Source: Nannobrachium achirus (lineage: Eukaryota > Chordata > Actinopteri > Myctophiformes > Myctophidae). Taken from it: 64,000 bases of DNA. Below the pieces are notes generated by a model, which searched no databases, was not told where the DNA came from, and saw only the letters and a program-made list of their open reading frames with translations. Where the stretch lies: contig OY997647.1 of the NCBI GenBank assembly GCA_963921795.1, forward strand, positions 60,414,357-60,478,356, given 5' to 3'. The position numbers and the translations under genes are program-made. This document shows, in pieces, positions 22,461-33,439 of this stretch (its first letter is position 1; every line of letters begins with the position of its first letter).

Positions 22461-22755
22461 TAGGGGTGTAACGATAGATTTAATAACGATACCACAGGGG
22501 GTCCGCGGGGTCCCTGGACCCCTGTAATCTATCTGAACATTGTGGCTACATAGCAGCTAAGCGTCTATTCTTTGTGACCCCTCTTTTAAAATGTTCTTCT
22601 TAAAATTGCTATATATATATTGTAAGGCACAAGTACTTTTTGCATTGTAAAACGATACGATACAAAGCCAGTTTAGCTGTTTGCAAATCGATACAGTAGA
22701 TCATTGTAAATTAAAATCGATTTTTCGATTCAGTTACTATATCGTTACACCCCTA
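22461..22755. mobile_element. MITE with TAGGGGTGTAACGAT ends
   Basis: TAGGGGTGTAACGATAGA left mirrors ATCGTTACACCCCTA right. Flanking octamers agree only at five of eight bases. Confidence 0.7.
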
Positions 22756-22854
22756 GCTTTCATTATGCTGCCGGTGTCTCGATTTTTAACCACTTTCAGC
22801 CTGGCGTCCCTATTTTGGTCATGTCATTATAGGCAACACATTTATCCACTAGAT

Positions 22855-23353
22855 CAGTGTTTCTCAATCTTTTTTGGCTTGAGCTCCCTTTCCCTGATTA
22901 TACGAATCCAAGTACCCCCTTTACTCGACAACAACATTTTCCATAAGTAGTGTTTTTTTATGCTATGATAACCCCCCTTTTCAAGAATATAACAAACAAT
23001 TATAAAGGGAGTGAGTTTCAAACGGTGCCTCCTGAACAGATTTATTTTCAACACTGTGGTCATGACATTTCAGTCCAGTTTTCATGTCAATAACTTACAA
23101 ACAACATTCAAACACATCCCAGTTGCCTGGTACCATGTAATTTGGGTTAGCAACTGTCAGGCTCACAACAGGTTTCTCCACATGTCATCATTAAACATAA
23201 CAGTAAATGTGTTTTCTCCTTCTAATTCAATTGTAGTTAATTATTTAACTATGAATAATAATAATTTTTTTATACTTCTATTTATCTTTTTTGGGGGCAT
23301 TTTCTCCAGTACCCCCCGCAGTAGCTCTGCGTACCCCCATTTGAGACACACTG
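22855..23353. mobile_element. hAT/Charlie-like MITE
   Basis: CAGTGTTTCTCAATC left, TTGAGACACACTG right, flanks CACTAGAT and TACTAGAT (seven of eight). Confidence 0.82.
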
Positions 23354-24180
23354 TACTAGATCACAACTGTAAGCTTGGAGATTGCCGAAGCAATTTTTGA
23401 AACAGCAGTTAAATCAAATAAAGTTCACTTAATATTAAGTTAGATGTTCTGAAATAGAAACTTTCATATCGATTTAGACAAATCATCGGTTAAAACCATT
23501 GGTAATCGGTGGTCTGGGACACCCAGCATGTTTATGTATGGCACCAGAGCGGCGAAGTGGTTTCAGCTGAAGACAGTTCTATAGAGTGTTTAGTTTTCTG
23601 TCCTCCGTCTCTGCCTCCTCAGAGGCCGGCGTGGCCTCTCCGTCTCTCTAATGAGGGAAGGAAAACCTGAAAGGACTAAAAGATGGAACGCGCATTTAAT
23701 AAAGTACGTCCTGTACTCCTCCGTCTTCAGTCGGTAGGAGACAGGCGAGACAGAGAGCGCTCGGAGGGGACCACTCCGGATGAACGAGACGCCAGAACAT
23801 GAAATCTTAATTACGTCTGCGGTGCGTCTCTCAGCCCCCCCCCCCCCCCCCCCCCCACCCCCCCCCTCTATCAGTAAATGACTTCAGATAAGGCGTTTTT
23901 GAATGTACTCTTCTGTTGAAGCGCGCCTGCCAAAATCAATGGCATTAAATACCTTTGCGGAGATGGTTCTCCCCCACTGATACACGGAGAGCAGGGGATT
24001 CTTGTGAGAGAGTATTTAAAGACAAAATGGCCATCTGTCTTTAAATATTTTTAAAACATTTTCCACAGTTACGTTAAAAATAAATCATGATTCTGTCCAT
24101 TTTGAATATAGCTTGTATAGATGATTACTGTGCAACTGACAAATTGTTGATAGTGTTGACATTGGTTCTCAGTTAATAAG
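23354..24180 (+). other. STT3B intron, unassigned
   Basis: Contains a C run at about 23837-23867; no exon or bounded element recognised. Confidence 0.45.
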
Positions 24181-24196
24181 TAATATGTTTAGAAAT

Positions 24197-24450
24197 CTTC
24201 ACTGTCGGGCAGAAACCTTGTATCTCCAAGTTTCAAATTTGTATGTTTTTTTTCACAAAGTAAAGCCTTGCTTCATCGTACATGCCGTCGCACAAAAGTA
24301 GTGAAAACAGCAGATCTACAAGCACACAACGCCTCGCGGTGCGAGGCGTTGTGTGCTTGTAGATCGGCTGCAGGGATCCCTGCTCAAACTCCCATCAGTT
24401 TGGGGGTCCCTGGCCTGAAATCGTTGAAGAACCCTGGACTAGCTACAGTA
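24197..24450. mobile_element. Family B fragment followed by hAT-like fragment
   Basis: TTCACTGTCGGGCAGAAACC and the full GCAGATCTACAAGCACACAA hairpin (24308-24368) are family B; the right half is replaced by GGGGGTCCCTGGCCTGAAAT, a family D-like end. Confidence 0.65.
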
Positions 24451-24536
24451 GGAGCTGTTGAGATTATTTTGGGGGGTTTCTTTTTCTGTTGAGGTTTAAT
24501 CGCTTGCTACTTTCTCTCTTGTGTTCTTTGTTTCTT

Positions 24537-24589
24537 TCTTTCTCTCTCTCTCCCCCTCTCTCCCTCCCTCTCTCTCTCTCTCTCTCTCA

Positions 24590-24622
<33 letters not shown>

Positions 24623-24631
24623 CCCCTCCCT

Positions 24632-24674
<43 letters not shown>

Positions 24675-24677
24675 CCT

Positions 24678-24730
<53 letters not shown>

Positions 24731-24737
24731 CCTCCCT

Positions 24738-24783
<46 letters not shown>
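24537..24783 (+). repeat. Long CT-rich polypyrimidine tract at a splice acceptor
   Basis: About 245 bases of CT with CCCTCCC interruptions and a single A, running directly into the acceptor CAG of the STT3B exon. Confidence 0.96.
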
Positions 24784-24784
<1 letters not shown>

Positions 24785-24785
<1 letters not shown>

Positions 24786-24882
24786 CTACAGCACGTTCTT
24801 CATCGTGGGCCTGGTGCTGTCCATGCAGATTCCTTTCGTAGGCTTCCAACCAATCAGGACAGCGAGCACATGGCTGCAGCAG
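24785..24882 (+). CDS. stt3b: STT3B internal exon with a 1-base deletion
   Basis: Encodes (A)YSTFFIVGLVLSMQIPF followed by VGFQPIRT, then in another frame SEHMAAAG. STT3B reads QPIRTSEHMAAAG without interruption, so one base (an A in the expected ACAAGC; the window has ACAGC near 24860-24863) is missing. The acceptor is CTCTCAG at the end of a roughly 245 bp pyrimidine tract and the donor is GTAAAC at 24883. The exon is 98 nt, whereas the phases of both neighbours need 99. Taken literally, the next exon is read out of frame and stops at TAA 31704-31706 after about 14 residues, which predicts a truncated product and nonsense-mediated decay. All other exons are intact, so a sequencing or assembly error or a rare null allele is more likely than a dead gene. 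Confidence 0.93.
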
Positions 24883-24893
24883 GTAAACATGAT

Positions 24894-25118
24894 AGGTGAC
24901 GCAGCAAATTCTGGGCCCTGGGTACAAGGATTCACTGCGGGCCCCCCATTGGGAATGCATTATTACGCATTATTTGTGCTTCAACTATTGAAAAATAGCA
25001 GATATACAAGCTCGGTGCCGCGCTGCAAGCTTGTAGATCTGCTATTTTTCAGTGGTTAAAGTATAAATTAATTATGGGCCCTCCACCTTGGGCCCTAGAA
25101 GGTCACAGGTGACGCCCC
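24894..25118. mobile_element. Family A hAT-like relic next to a splice donor
   Basis: GTGACGCAGCAAATTCTGGGC to GGTGACGCCCC: both ends are family A but the left end is damaged. It starts about 12 bases after the donor at 24883. Contains the shortened hairpin AGCAGATATACAAGC/GCTTGTAGATCTGC. Confidence 0.65.
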
Positions 25119-25330
25119 TCTAGGTAAGCCCCACCTGAGTGCTTTTATGCTGTGGCAGACAGCTGACGCCAAACGTTCACTGTAGGGGTGGGCGACATGG
25201 TGATAAATATCGTTGAGAGTCGGTACAATGTCACAATATCGTAATATTGTGATACAATGAGGGAGCCTGTTGAATTGTTAGTACAGAGATTCATTGCAGA
25301 ATTCATTTAAACCTGCATGTTGGTCTAAAT

Positions 25331-25521
25331 CAGTAGTTCTCAAACTTTAAAATGTCACGGTCTCCCCTTAACTCTGATAGTATACAAATGAATCCAAATG
25401 ACACGTAAAGGGTCCATTTGGTTTCATTTGTATGCTGTCAGAGTTACATACTTGTAAGGGTCCATTTAGACCTCCCAAAAAGAACCCAGAGAGTCCCAGG
25501 ACCCCACTTTGAGGACCACTG
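25331..25521. mobile_element. hAT-type MITE
   Basis: CAGTAGTTCTCAAAC left and GTTTGAGGACCACTG-like right end; identical octamers GTCTAAAT at 25323-25330 and 25522-25529. A diverged relative is at 59845-60028. Confidence 0.88.
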
Positions 25522-25604
25522 GTCTAAATGGTCTGTTAAACAGCCCTAGTTTACTATAGAACACAATGCTTCAGCCCTATCACTTAAGACCTATATACGA
25601 ATCA

Positions 25605-25845
25605 GTGGTGTAAAGTAACTAAGGACATTTTGAGGTATTTGTACTTTGCTTGAGTATTTCCAATTTTCAGTACTTTTACTTCTACTCCACTAGATCTCAG
25701 AGGTAAATATTGTACTTTTACTCCACTACAATTATTTGACAGCTTTAGTTACTAGTTACTTTGTAGATTTTGATTCTTATTACAAAACAGACATTAACCT
25801 CTTCAGCCCTATACACATTTCGGTCATTTTGAAAATAGTTGGGAT
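25605..25845. mobile_element. Family H repeat
   Basis: GTGGTGTAAAGTAACTAAGG followed by TACTTTTACTTCTACTCC, as at 12517. Confidence 0.55.
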
Positions 25846-25948
25846 TGCCTTTAATTTCATGCCCAAAATGGGGACACCAGGTTGAAAGGGGTCAAGTTTG
25901 AAGGGTTTTACAATATTGAGAATATATAATACAAGACAGTTAAATGTA

Positions 25949-26478
25949 CGGTTGTGCTCAACATTATTCAACCCCCCCCCCCCCCCCCACCCTCTCTGTA
26001 AATCTGGTTTATTGGCTAAATTCACAAACTGACAACAGAATGAAATAAATAAATCATACAAGAACAATGTAAATAGCTTCTTCTCCAAATTCAATGCTAA
26101 ATGCCACTTTCAAAGCCACTTTCTCTTTCAATTATTCAACTCTTAATTATACCTGAAAACATCTGTAATCAACTGCAATCGACTAATCAAGGGCTTAAAT
26201 AGTTGCATCAGATGTGCAATCTGGCCTGACTAGAAGTTTTTGGCTTGTTGACTGTGATTAGAGCAGTTAGAAACATGGCTAAGTTTAAGGAATGGTCAGA
26301 ACAGTTCAGAGAAGAGATTATTGCTCTGTAAAAAAAAAAGGAAAAGTAAAGCAATAGCAAAGACACTGAATGTTCCAAAACGTTTTGAGCATAGTTGACA
26401 AGTTCTAAGTTAAAGGAACAGTGGCTACACTAATCAACAAATTTGTCAGAGGGGGTTGAATGATTTCGAGCACAACTG
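25949..26478. mobile_element. Tc1/mariner-like non-autonomous element
   Basis: CGGTTGTGCTCAACATTATTC at left mirrors CATTCAACCCCC-type sequence and GAGCACAACTG at right, with TA on each side (25947-25948, 26479-26480). A C run (about 25973-25989) sits in the left arm. Interior has no transposase frame. Confidence 0.8.
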
Positions 26479-26480
26479 TA

Positions 26481-26791
26481 ATTATTTCCATAAATAATCC
26501 TCCCATTACATCTCATGCTAGCTTGCTCATCTGTAAGCAACACGTTCACACCTCTTGACAGTTTTAGTATGGGTTGACATCGTTCAAAAATAGAAGTGCT
26601 AGCGTCGTACGTTTCCAGACATGCTGTCTGTGTGAGGCGGTGTCATCGCAGCACACTGACAGGATGCAGGGAGAGACAGTCGTTATGCTTTGAGGACTGT
26701 TCGCCAAAAGCTTCTGAACTTTGGGTTTCACACCCTTTCAAAATGGACCCATCTGTTCCCTGGTATGTGGTTGTGGAGTTTGCTGCATTCA
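26481..26791 (+). other. STT3B intron, unassigned
   Basis: No exon or repeat boundary recognised. Confidence 0.4.
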
Positions 26792-27378
26792 TTAAAAACC
26801 CATTCGGAACGGGTACACATTATTGTGTATCATTATTTTATGCTTTAACTATTGAAAAATAGCAGATATACAAGCTCACAGCGCGGCACCGAGTGCCGCG
26901 CTGCGAGCTTGTAGATCTGCTATTTTTGGAAAGTCGTGAAAATTAGAATTTTGGCACCCGATTCTATAAGTGTCTTTTGAATCCTTCTAAGATTTAAAAA
27001 AAAAAATGTGTTTCTATGTCAGCAATCTAGTCAGCCATCGACAAAGAAAAGGTCCTTTTCACTCAACTGGAGCTCAGTTAGTCTGTTCTTGAGAGACTAC
27101 TATCAGTAGTCAGTAGTCAGTGGTTCTCAAACCTTTTCATGTGAAGGACCCCTAAAATGATATTTATTTGGCCACGGACCCGCATCTCAAAATATTTAGT
27201 TCCAGGGACCCCCCAGAAGCAAAATTTAAGTCACAAATGTTTGCTTTGAAAATGCATTATATTCAAAGATTTGCACACATTTTCACGACTTTTTCAAAAA
27301 TAGCCGCGCTGCGAGCTTGTAGATCTGCTATTTTTCTATAGTTAAAGCATTCAATAATTCTAGGCCTAAATGGTTTAA
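26792..27378. mobile_element. piggyBac-like element (family J)
   Basis: TTAA then AACCCATTCGGAACGGG left; CCTAAATGG then TTTAA right. Full hairpin at 26853-26925 and a half hairpin at about 27296-27337. Confidence 0.7.
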
Positions 27379-28749
27379 AATCCACATTTACAAAGAACGG
27401 TTGGTGGAGTCTGAAGTTGGATGTGCTCCCTGCTGGGAGTCTGCTTGGTGCTTCTGGACTGCAGGCCCAGCCTGACACGCAGCCTGAATTTACATTTCGT
27501 TTCACTCCATTATTCAGTCTGAAAATCGCTTCCATCTGCAGCACTTTCTGGGATGGGCGTTGCCAAAGAGGCAGTCTTCTGCCATTGGTTCACCGCCTGA
27601 CCAATCATAACAGTAGCCAAGCAGATGACATACAGTAGTTGTTATTGGTGTTGTTATGTGTGGCTGGCTAGCCTGTTGCTTGCTACCTGCTAACCAAAGA
27701 AACAGGCAGAATAGGAGCGCTACGAACTAGTAATCAAACACAACAAAACATGTCTGCTACTGATGTTTCATAGCGAGATCGATACGATCGCATGTTACCG
27801 CGGCGGGCGACGCAATGTTTATGTTTGGGGATGTGCGGTACGGTTCCGGCGGCGTCTCTGGGTTACTTGGAATCGCACATGAGTTCTGGGAAAACCCCAC
27901 CCACGCTGCTCACAAGCCCCGACGTCATCGAGTTGAATCGACGCTGATTTGCTCGGTCGGAAGTTCAACCGAGGAAAACCTCTTCAATGAGAGCGTCACC
28001 AGATCTGAATCGCAAAAACATATTCTTAACCCTTTCCAAGCCACGGGGAGCCACTTAATATTAAATCCGGAATATACCGGACATCTGAGCAAGGATGTCT
28101 CAGCCGCGCCGTCTTTTACCATACTGGGTCATTAAAAACGAAAATCAGCGATCGTCTAACCTTCCCTAGTCACCGCTCGTCCATCGATAGCTCATGGCTG
28201 CTCTGACATGAACCGGAAGTGACGTCAGGTCCTTTCCCTGCAGAAGCTTCCCAGCAGCCGCCCATTTACTGTTTAGACGATAACATTAGCATAGCTGGAG
28301 TGCTAAGGGCTAAGCTAGCCAAAATGGTCACATCGACTGTTCAGTCATACCTGGACCATATGCTTGGATTATATGTGCACGGATCGCGCACGCGAAACGC
28401 ACAGGGAGAAAATGCCTCGGCCAAAACCGCCACTCTATCCCAATGGAGAACCAGATAATCATGGTGAGCTAACGACCTGGGGATTGAAAAAAAAGAAAAA
28501 ACAACGGCGCCGTCCAAGAATTATTATGTCTCAGATCATAATACAATAATAGAAATTTCATGGCTAATCTATCAACAAGCCATTCTATTTTGGCTAACAA
28601 AGTGTTAAAGGGGCGTGGCTAGCGATTCAGGGTCTGGAACCAGGCTACTGCAGGCAATTGACAATTTTGTCAACAAATAAAAACTAGACTTAACATGTCA
28701 GGGAGGAACTAGCGGAGAAGAGATCCACTAGAACTAAAAGACAATTTCA
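27379..28749 (+). other. STT3B intron, unassigned 1.4 kb
   Basis: Locally CpG-containing sequence around 27770-28180 and 28360-28460; the 106 residue open frame at 27815 has no recognisable domain. No splice-bounded conserved segment seen. Confidence 0.4.
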
Positions 28750-28990
28750 TGTTCGGTTCGGGTGTTGCACTCTGAAGATAGCAGATCTACAAGCTCACAG
28801 CGCGTCGCGGGCTTCTAGATCGGCTATTTTCAGCATGCAACCAAGTGTAAATTCAGCCATTACGACGGCAAAAAGGCCAGCGAAAATACATTTTGTCGAG
28901 AAAATCAACTGTATATTTAGTCAACGAAAATCGTATGATATTTAGTCGACTAAAACTAGACTAAAACTAAAACATTTCACATAAATAAAA
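28750..28990. mobile_element. Family E repeat fragment (TTTAGTCGACTAAA)
   Basis: Shares TAGTCGACTAAAACTAGACT and the central hairpin GAAGATAGCAGATCTACAAG with the longer copy at 42640-43185. Confidence 0.7.
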
Positions 28991-29135
28991 ATAAAAGAGT
29001 CCTTCAATGCACGACGAGTCCAAGCCACATCTTTTCACCTGACGGGGAGTTTCCCCGGTGGGACGTAACGAGTGGAAGGAACACCTTATTCCCACCAGTT
29101 CCTTTCCCCTCCATCAGGCTGATCTGATGGGAGGG

Positions 29136-29562
29136 CTATAGAGCATCGCAGTTGAAGCCCCACCCCGTCCTCACTCTGGTGTCGGAAGCGTTTTCCGCAT
29201 TCATTTCTTCCATAGACATTTCATAAAGTATTTATTTAAACGTTTTTAAGCCTTGGACAAAGCCACCTCGGCTGGAGAGGAATCATGACAATATTCAATT
29301 TTTTTTGAATGCAAAGATTAATTGGAAAGCTGAAAAAAAGGGCAGGGTACAAGACTGTGTGCATCATTATTTTTAAAATTGCGGAAACTACACTCCCAGA
29401 ATGCATTGCGAATGACACTCTTGTTTCCTGAAATATAGCCCTTAAATCACGCTCAGTTTAGTTATCCAGGCCAGCATATGGCCTGAAATGTAGTGATTGT
29501 CATCTCTATGGTGAAAATGAATGGAAAATGGACTTCCGACACCTCACTGCGATGCTCTATAG
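29136..29562. mobile_element. Insertion with CTATAGAGCATCGCAGT inverted ends
   Basis: Left CTATAGAGCATCGCAGTTG, right CACTGCGATGCTCTATAG. Interrupts the SINE body; target duplication not clear. Confidence 0.75.
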
Positions 29563-29678
29563 AGAGGCAGTTAGGCTGTTTTTTGTGAGGATACCTAGGG
29601 GATACAGGGAGAACATGCAAACTCCACACAGAAAGGCACTATCACCAACCCTGCGTAGGGCATGGGCATACTGATGAC

Positions 29679-30001
29679 TAGGGATGGGACGATATGCGAT
29701 ATTATCGTTTATCGTGATAAAAACACTTACGATAATCGTATCGTGGAGATTTAATTTATCGTGATATCGTCCTCCGTCATGCACTGGGATCAATTCACCT
29801 TTTATTTGCCGAGCTGCATATCCGGTACCATTTAAACCCTCTATAATTGGTAAAATGTACTTTTTTCACTCTCTATCAAATGTCTTTGCCAAAGAAATAG
29901 CCGATCTACAAGCTCACAACGTGTCGCATTGCGACGCGTTAATCACGATTTATTTTGTCACAATAATCGTGATATGAAATTTTCATATCGTCCCATCCCT
30001 A
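29679..30001. mobile_element. hAT-type MITE (family C)
   Basis: TAGGGATGGGACGATATG left, CATATCGTCCCATCCCTA right, identical octamers CTGATGAC at 29671-29678 and 30002-30009. Confidence 0.92.
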
Positions 30002-30639
30002 CTGATGACGCGGAGGAGAGAACACGTCACCAGCGTCCCCAGCGGGAATCGAACCCAGGACCTTCCAGCTGTGAGGCGACAGTGCTACCCACTGCGCCCA
30101 CCGTGCCCCTTGTGTTTTGTTTTTGAAGTACTCAAAGCCTATATCTCATCCACTGGGAGAGGAATCACAAGGTTTGAACTCTTGGGCCCAGGAGACCAGA
30201 AAATACTCCCTTTCTCTCACTCCTTTCCTCTCCATCTCTCTGGCTCCCGCTTTCTTTATAATTCTCTCTGGCTCTCTCAATTCTCGGTTGTCTTGAGGAT
30301 GAGTGCGTTCGGCAGCTGTGCAAACATCTGGTAGCGTCGTTCTATCTGCCCAGCGGGGAGGCAGAGACACACGTCAATCCCCAAACACACACACTGTCGC
30401 ATCCACAAACACACCTTCACATCACAAAACACCCACTTGCACGCCTATATCCGAGGCAGGCTGACTTGATGCGATACGTGCTTGAGCTGCTGCTGCGGCT
30501 CGCTATGGGGATGCGCCGGTGCGTTTGACCTTGGAGTACTAGACAGATCAGCTTTAGGTTGTGGTTATAACCGACTGACAAATCAGGAACATTAACCACT
30601 TTGAAACTGGCACCACTTTTAACATGTCATTATGTCATT

Positions 30640-31015
30640 AATTTGCCCTCCTGGCCCCCAAACTGTGGAATAAACTCCCTGTCACACTTAACACTACAGA
30701 CTCACTCCCTAGCTTCCGCCGTGGACTGAAGACTCACCTCTTCAGACTCCACCTAAACCCATAGCACTACTGTAACACTCCCCTTCCCTCAATGACCATA
30801 CAAGAAGCTAGATAGCATTTTTAGGTTTTAGAAAAGTTTTTTACTGATTAGGTGCGTGGTCTACCTATGTTATTGTTTTTCTAGATTGATATTCCTACGC
30901 ATTGTTATATTGTTATTGATGTACTGACATATTATCTTGCTTATTATATTGATGTATTACCTGCTTATTGTAAGTCGCTTTGGATTAAAAGTGTCTGCTA
31001 AATGCCTAAATTGTA
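30640..31015 (+). mobile_element. LINE 3' end fragment
   Basis: The frame from 30644 reads FALLAPKLWNKLPVTLNTTD and SLPSFRRGLKTHLFRLHLNP then stop, the C-terminal end of a fish L2/CR1-like reverse-transcriptase protein. The 3' tail ends TAAGTCGCTTTGGATTAAAA and TGTCTGCTAAATG, the tail shared by fish LINEs and V-SINEs. Confidence 0.8.
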
Positions 31016-31550
31016 ATTATAGGCAGGATGAGAAAAGGTGCAAAAGAAACACACATCTCATTCTTTACATATTTTTACAACCTTTGACGATAAAATATTG
31101 ATTCTACAAGCTCACAACTTATTTTTTGAGGCGTGATGCCATCGTATGACGTGTAAAATGGGGTTTAAGTTGTTAATGAGACAGCTGAGGAAAAACTGGA
31201 AAATCAAACCCTAATGATCTGTTGTTGTAAAGATTCACCAGAGACATAGGGATGGACGTACAGACGGACTGACAGACAGATGCAGAGGGGGGACAGAATG
31301 AAAGAAGGATGTGGAGAGAGCAACGGGGTGGGGCGGATAAGCTCATTGAAGCAAATTCTGTCATGCATTTGAAATGTTTTCTTCACAGCCAGTGGCATTA
31401 CCGTACTGTCAAAAAACAAGTTTCCCAGACTGACAACTCAACTTCTTCACTCCGTAAACCGGCTTTTATAACCCTGAGGGAGTCGCAGTAGATCACTGCA
31501 CGCTCAAACATTCTGTTTGTTTAAATCTTCCTTTGTTTCCCCCTCGTCTG
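31016..31550 (+). other. STT3B intron, unassigned
   Basis: Only a half hairpin module (TTCTACAAGCTCACAA near 31102) was recognised. Confidence 0.4.
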
Positions 31551-31657
31551 TGTGTGTGTGTGTGCGTGCGTCTGTCTGTGTGTGTCTGTGTGTGTGTGTG
31601 TGTGTGTGCGTGCGTGCGTCTGTCTGTGTGTGTGCGTGTGTGTGTGTGTGCGTGCGC
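31551..31657 (+). repeat. TG/TC/CG microsatellite beside an acceptor
   Basis: TGTG and TGCG/TCTG units running to four bases before the acceptor AG of exon 31662. Confidence 0.93.
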
Positions 31658-31661
31658 GTAG

Positions 31662-31808
31662 GTGTGTTTGCCTTGCTGCAGGCCTATGCCTTGCTCCAGT
31701 ACTTAAAGGATCGTCTGACCAGACAGGAGTTCCAGACGCTGTTCTTTCTCGGTGTCGCGATGGCGGCCGGCGTCGTCTTCCTCACTGTCATCTACCTGAC
31801 GTACACAG
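31662..31808 (+). CDS. stt3b: STT3B internal exon
   Basis: Encodes (G)VFALLQAYALLQYLKDRL, then TRQEFQTLFFLGVAMAAGVV and FLTVIYLTYTG. It holds a short cytosol-facing loop rich in charged residues and the following transmembrane helix of STT3. The 147 nt exon carries one base in and one base out, matching its neighbours. The acceptor is GTGCGTGCGCGTAG: a GT/GC-rich tract with almost no polypyrimidine run, preceded by about 110 bp of TG and TC repeats. The donor is the strong GTGAGT at 31809. Confidence 0.95.
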
Positions 31809-31909
31809 GTGAGTCTTCAAACCCTTTAAACCTGGTCCACAAGCACAGTTTACCTGGTTTTCTGTCCTACCGGTACCTCTAGTACTGCTGGATTTCTGTC
31901 CTAGGCAGG

Positions 31910-32120
31910 GGTGTCACACCAAAATCTGTGAGCTTGTATATCTGTGTTTCTATTCTATTTTCAAAGCATTATTTTCACTGGCCCCACCGGGCAAGTGCTG
32001 GGGTGCAACTGGGGTGCAACCTGGCGGTTTTAAAAGTACATCCGGGCCACCGGGCCATTTATAAGGTGGACCCCTGAGGGGTCTCTGCGGAGCAGGGTTG
32101 GAAACCAGTGGTTTGAAGTG
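31910..32120. mobile_element. Family A hAT-like relic
   Basis: CAGGGGTGTCACACC followed by GAGCTTGTATATCTG, then GGGTCTCTGCGGAGCAGGG; right end not clear. Confidence 0.5.
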
Positions 32121-32671
32121 ACAGCAGTAGTCTGGGTCACGCTTTACGTCAAATCTGCAGCACTCAGAAATGGATCCTGTCGTCATCATAAATGTCAATA
32201 ATGTTTATGCAGCTTATATAGGATGATACTGATAAGAAGTGGACCTGTGAAAAACCTTTAGATATGTTTCTTATCCCCACAAAAAAACAGCACTGTTACT
32301 TGGATCCCGAGTTGACAGCATTTGTTTGACATTTCTGTTCGTTTGTTATTGTTTTCGAGATGAAATACTGCATAAACCCTGTCATAAGCTTTGACATTTA
32401 ATGACACGAAAGCATATCACAATATTTGCTTATGCTGTATATGCCAGTTAAAGTATCACTAAGGAATAGGCCTTGCTGTCGCATCTGCTCTTATTTCACT
32501 CATGAATATCCCTGCACACGAGTTGACAGAATGTGCCGGATATTTCCACGGCAGCTGATCCCACTGGTAAAACTTCCAGCAAACAGTATAAAGTTTGTAC
32601 AGTACATGCCCCACTAGCCCAACTGATGTCAATAAATCCTGCATATCTTATTTGACTCTCTGACAATCCCC
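32121..32671 (+). other. STT3B intron, unassigned
   Basis: No bounded repeat or exon recognised. Confidence 0.4.
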
Positions 32672-33250
32672 TTAACCCATTTAGGCCTAGAATTATTGAA
32701 AGCTTTAACCAGTGAAAAATAGCAGATATACAATGCCGCGCTGCGAGCTTGTAGATCTGCTATTTTTGAAAAAAGTCGTGAAAATGTGTGCAAATCTTTC
32801 AATATATGTATTTTCAAAGCGAACGTTTGTAACTCAAATTTTGCTTCTGGGTGGTCCCTGGAACTAGATATTTTGAGATGGTCCGTGGCCAAATACATAT
32901 CATTTTGGGGGTCCTTCACATGAAAAGGTTTGAGAACCACTGACATAGTAGTCTCTCAACAACAGACTAACTGAGCTCCAGTTAAGTGAAAAGGACCTTT
33001 TCTTTGACGATGGCTAAGCCAGATTGCTGACATAGAAACATTTTTTCAAAAAATCTTAGAAGGATTCAAAAGACACTTAAAGAATCGGGTCCAAATTCTA
33101 ATTTTCACGATTTTTCAAAAATAGCAGATCTACAAGCTCGCAGCGCGGCACTCGGTGCCGCGCTGTGAGCTTGTATATCTGCTATTTTTTCAATAGTTAA
33201 AGCATAAAATAATGATACACAATACTGTGTACCCGTTCTAAATGGCTTAA
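32672..33250. mobile_element. piggyBac-like element (family J), complete
   Basis: TTAACCCATTTAGGCC left, AAATGGCTTAA right. One partial (32715-32770) and one full hairpin (33115-33190). Confidence 0.8.
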
Positions 33251-33439
33251 CGGCTTATCCAGGGCTCTTGTAAACAGGAAATGGAGCTCAGCTGACTGAG
33301 CCGGGTAGTAAAACAATATTTGAATACCAGCAAATAAAAATAGGATATTGGTATGCGTGGGAGTGTGCTCGTATATGACGACAGCCCGCTCTGAATCATG
33401 CAGAGTACCTGCCTGGCTTATGCTGTACTGTAAGTCATT

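Larger units (their letters stand above)
29003..30110 (-). mobile_element. V-SINE-like element broken by two insertions
   Basis: Minus-strand SINE head at 30110 (CACGGTGGGCGCAGTGGGTAG with a B box GGTTCGATTCC) and body pieces at 30002-30110, 29563-29678 and 29003-29135. The body is interrupted by a palindromic-ended insertion at 29136-29562 (CTATAGAGCATCGCAGT ends) and by family C at 29679-30001. Confidence 0.82.
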
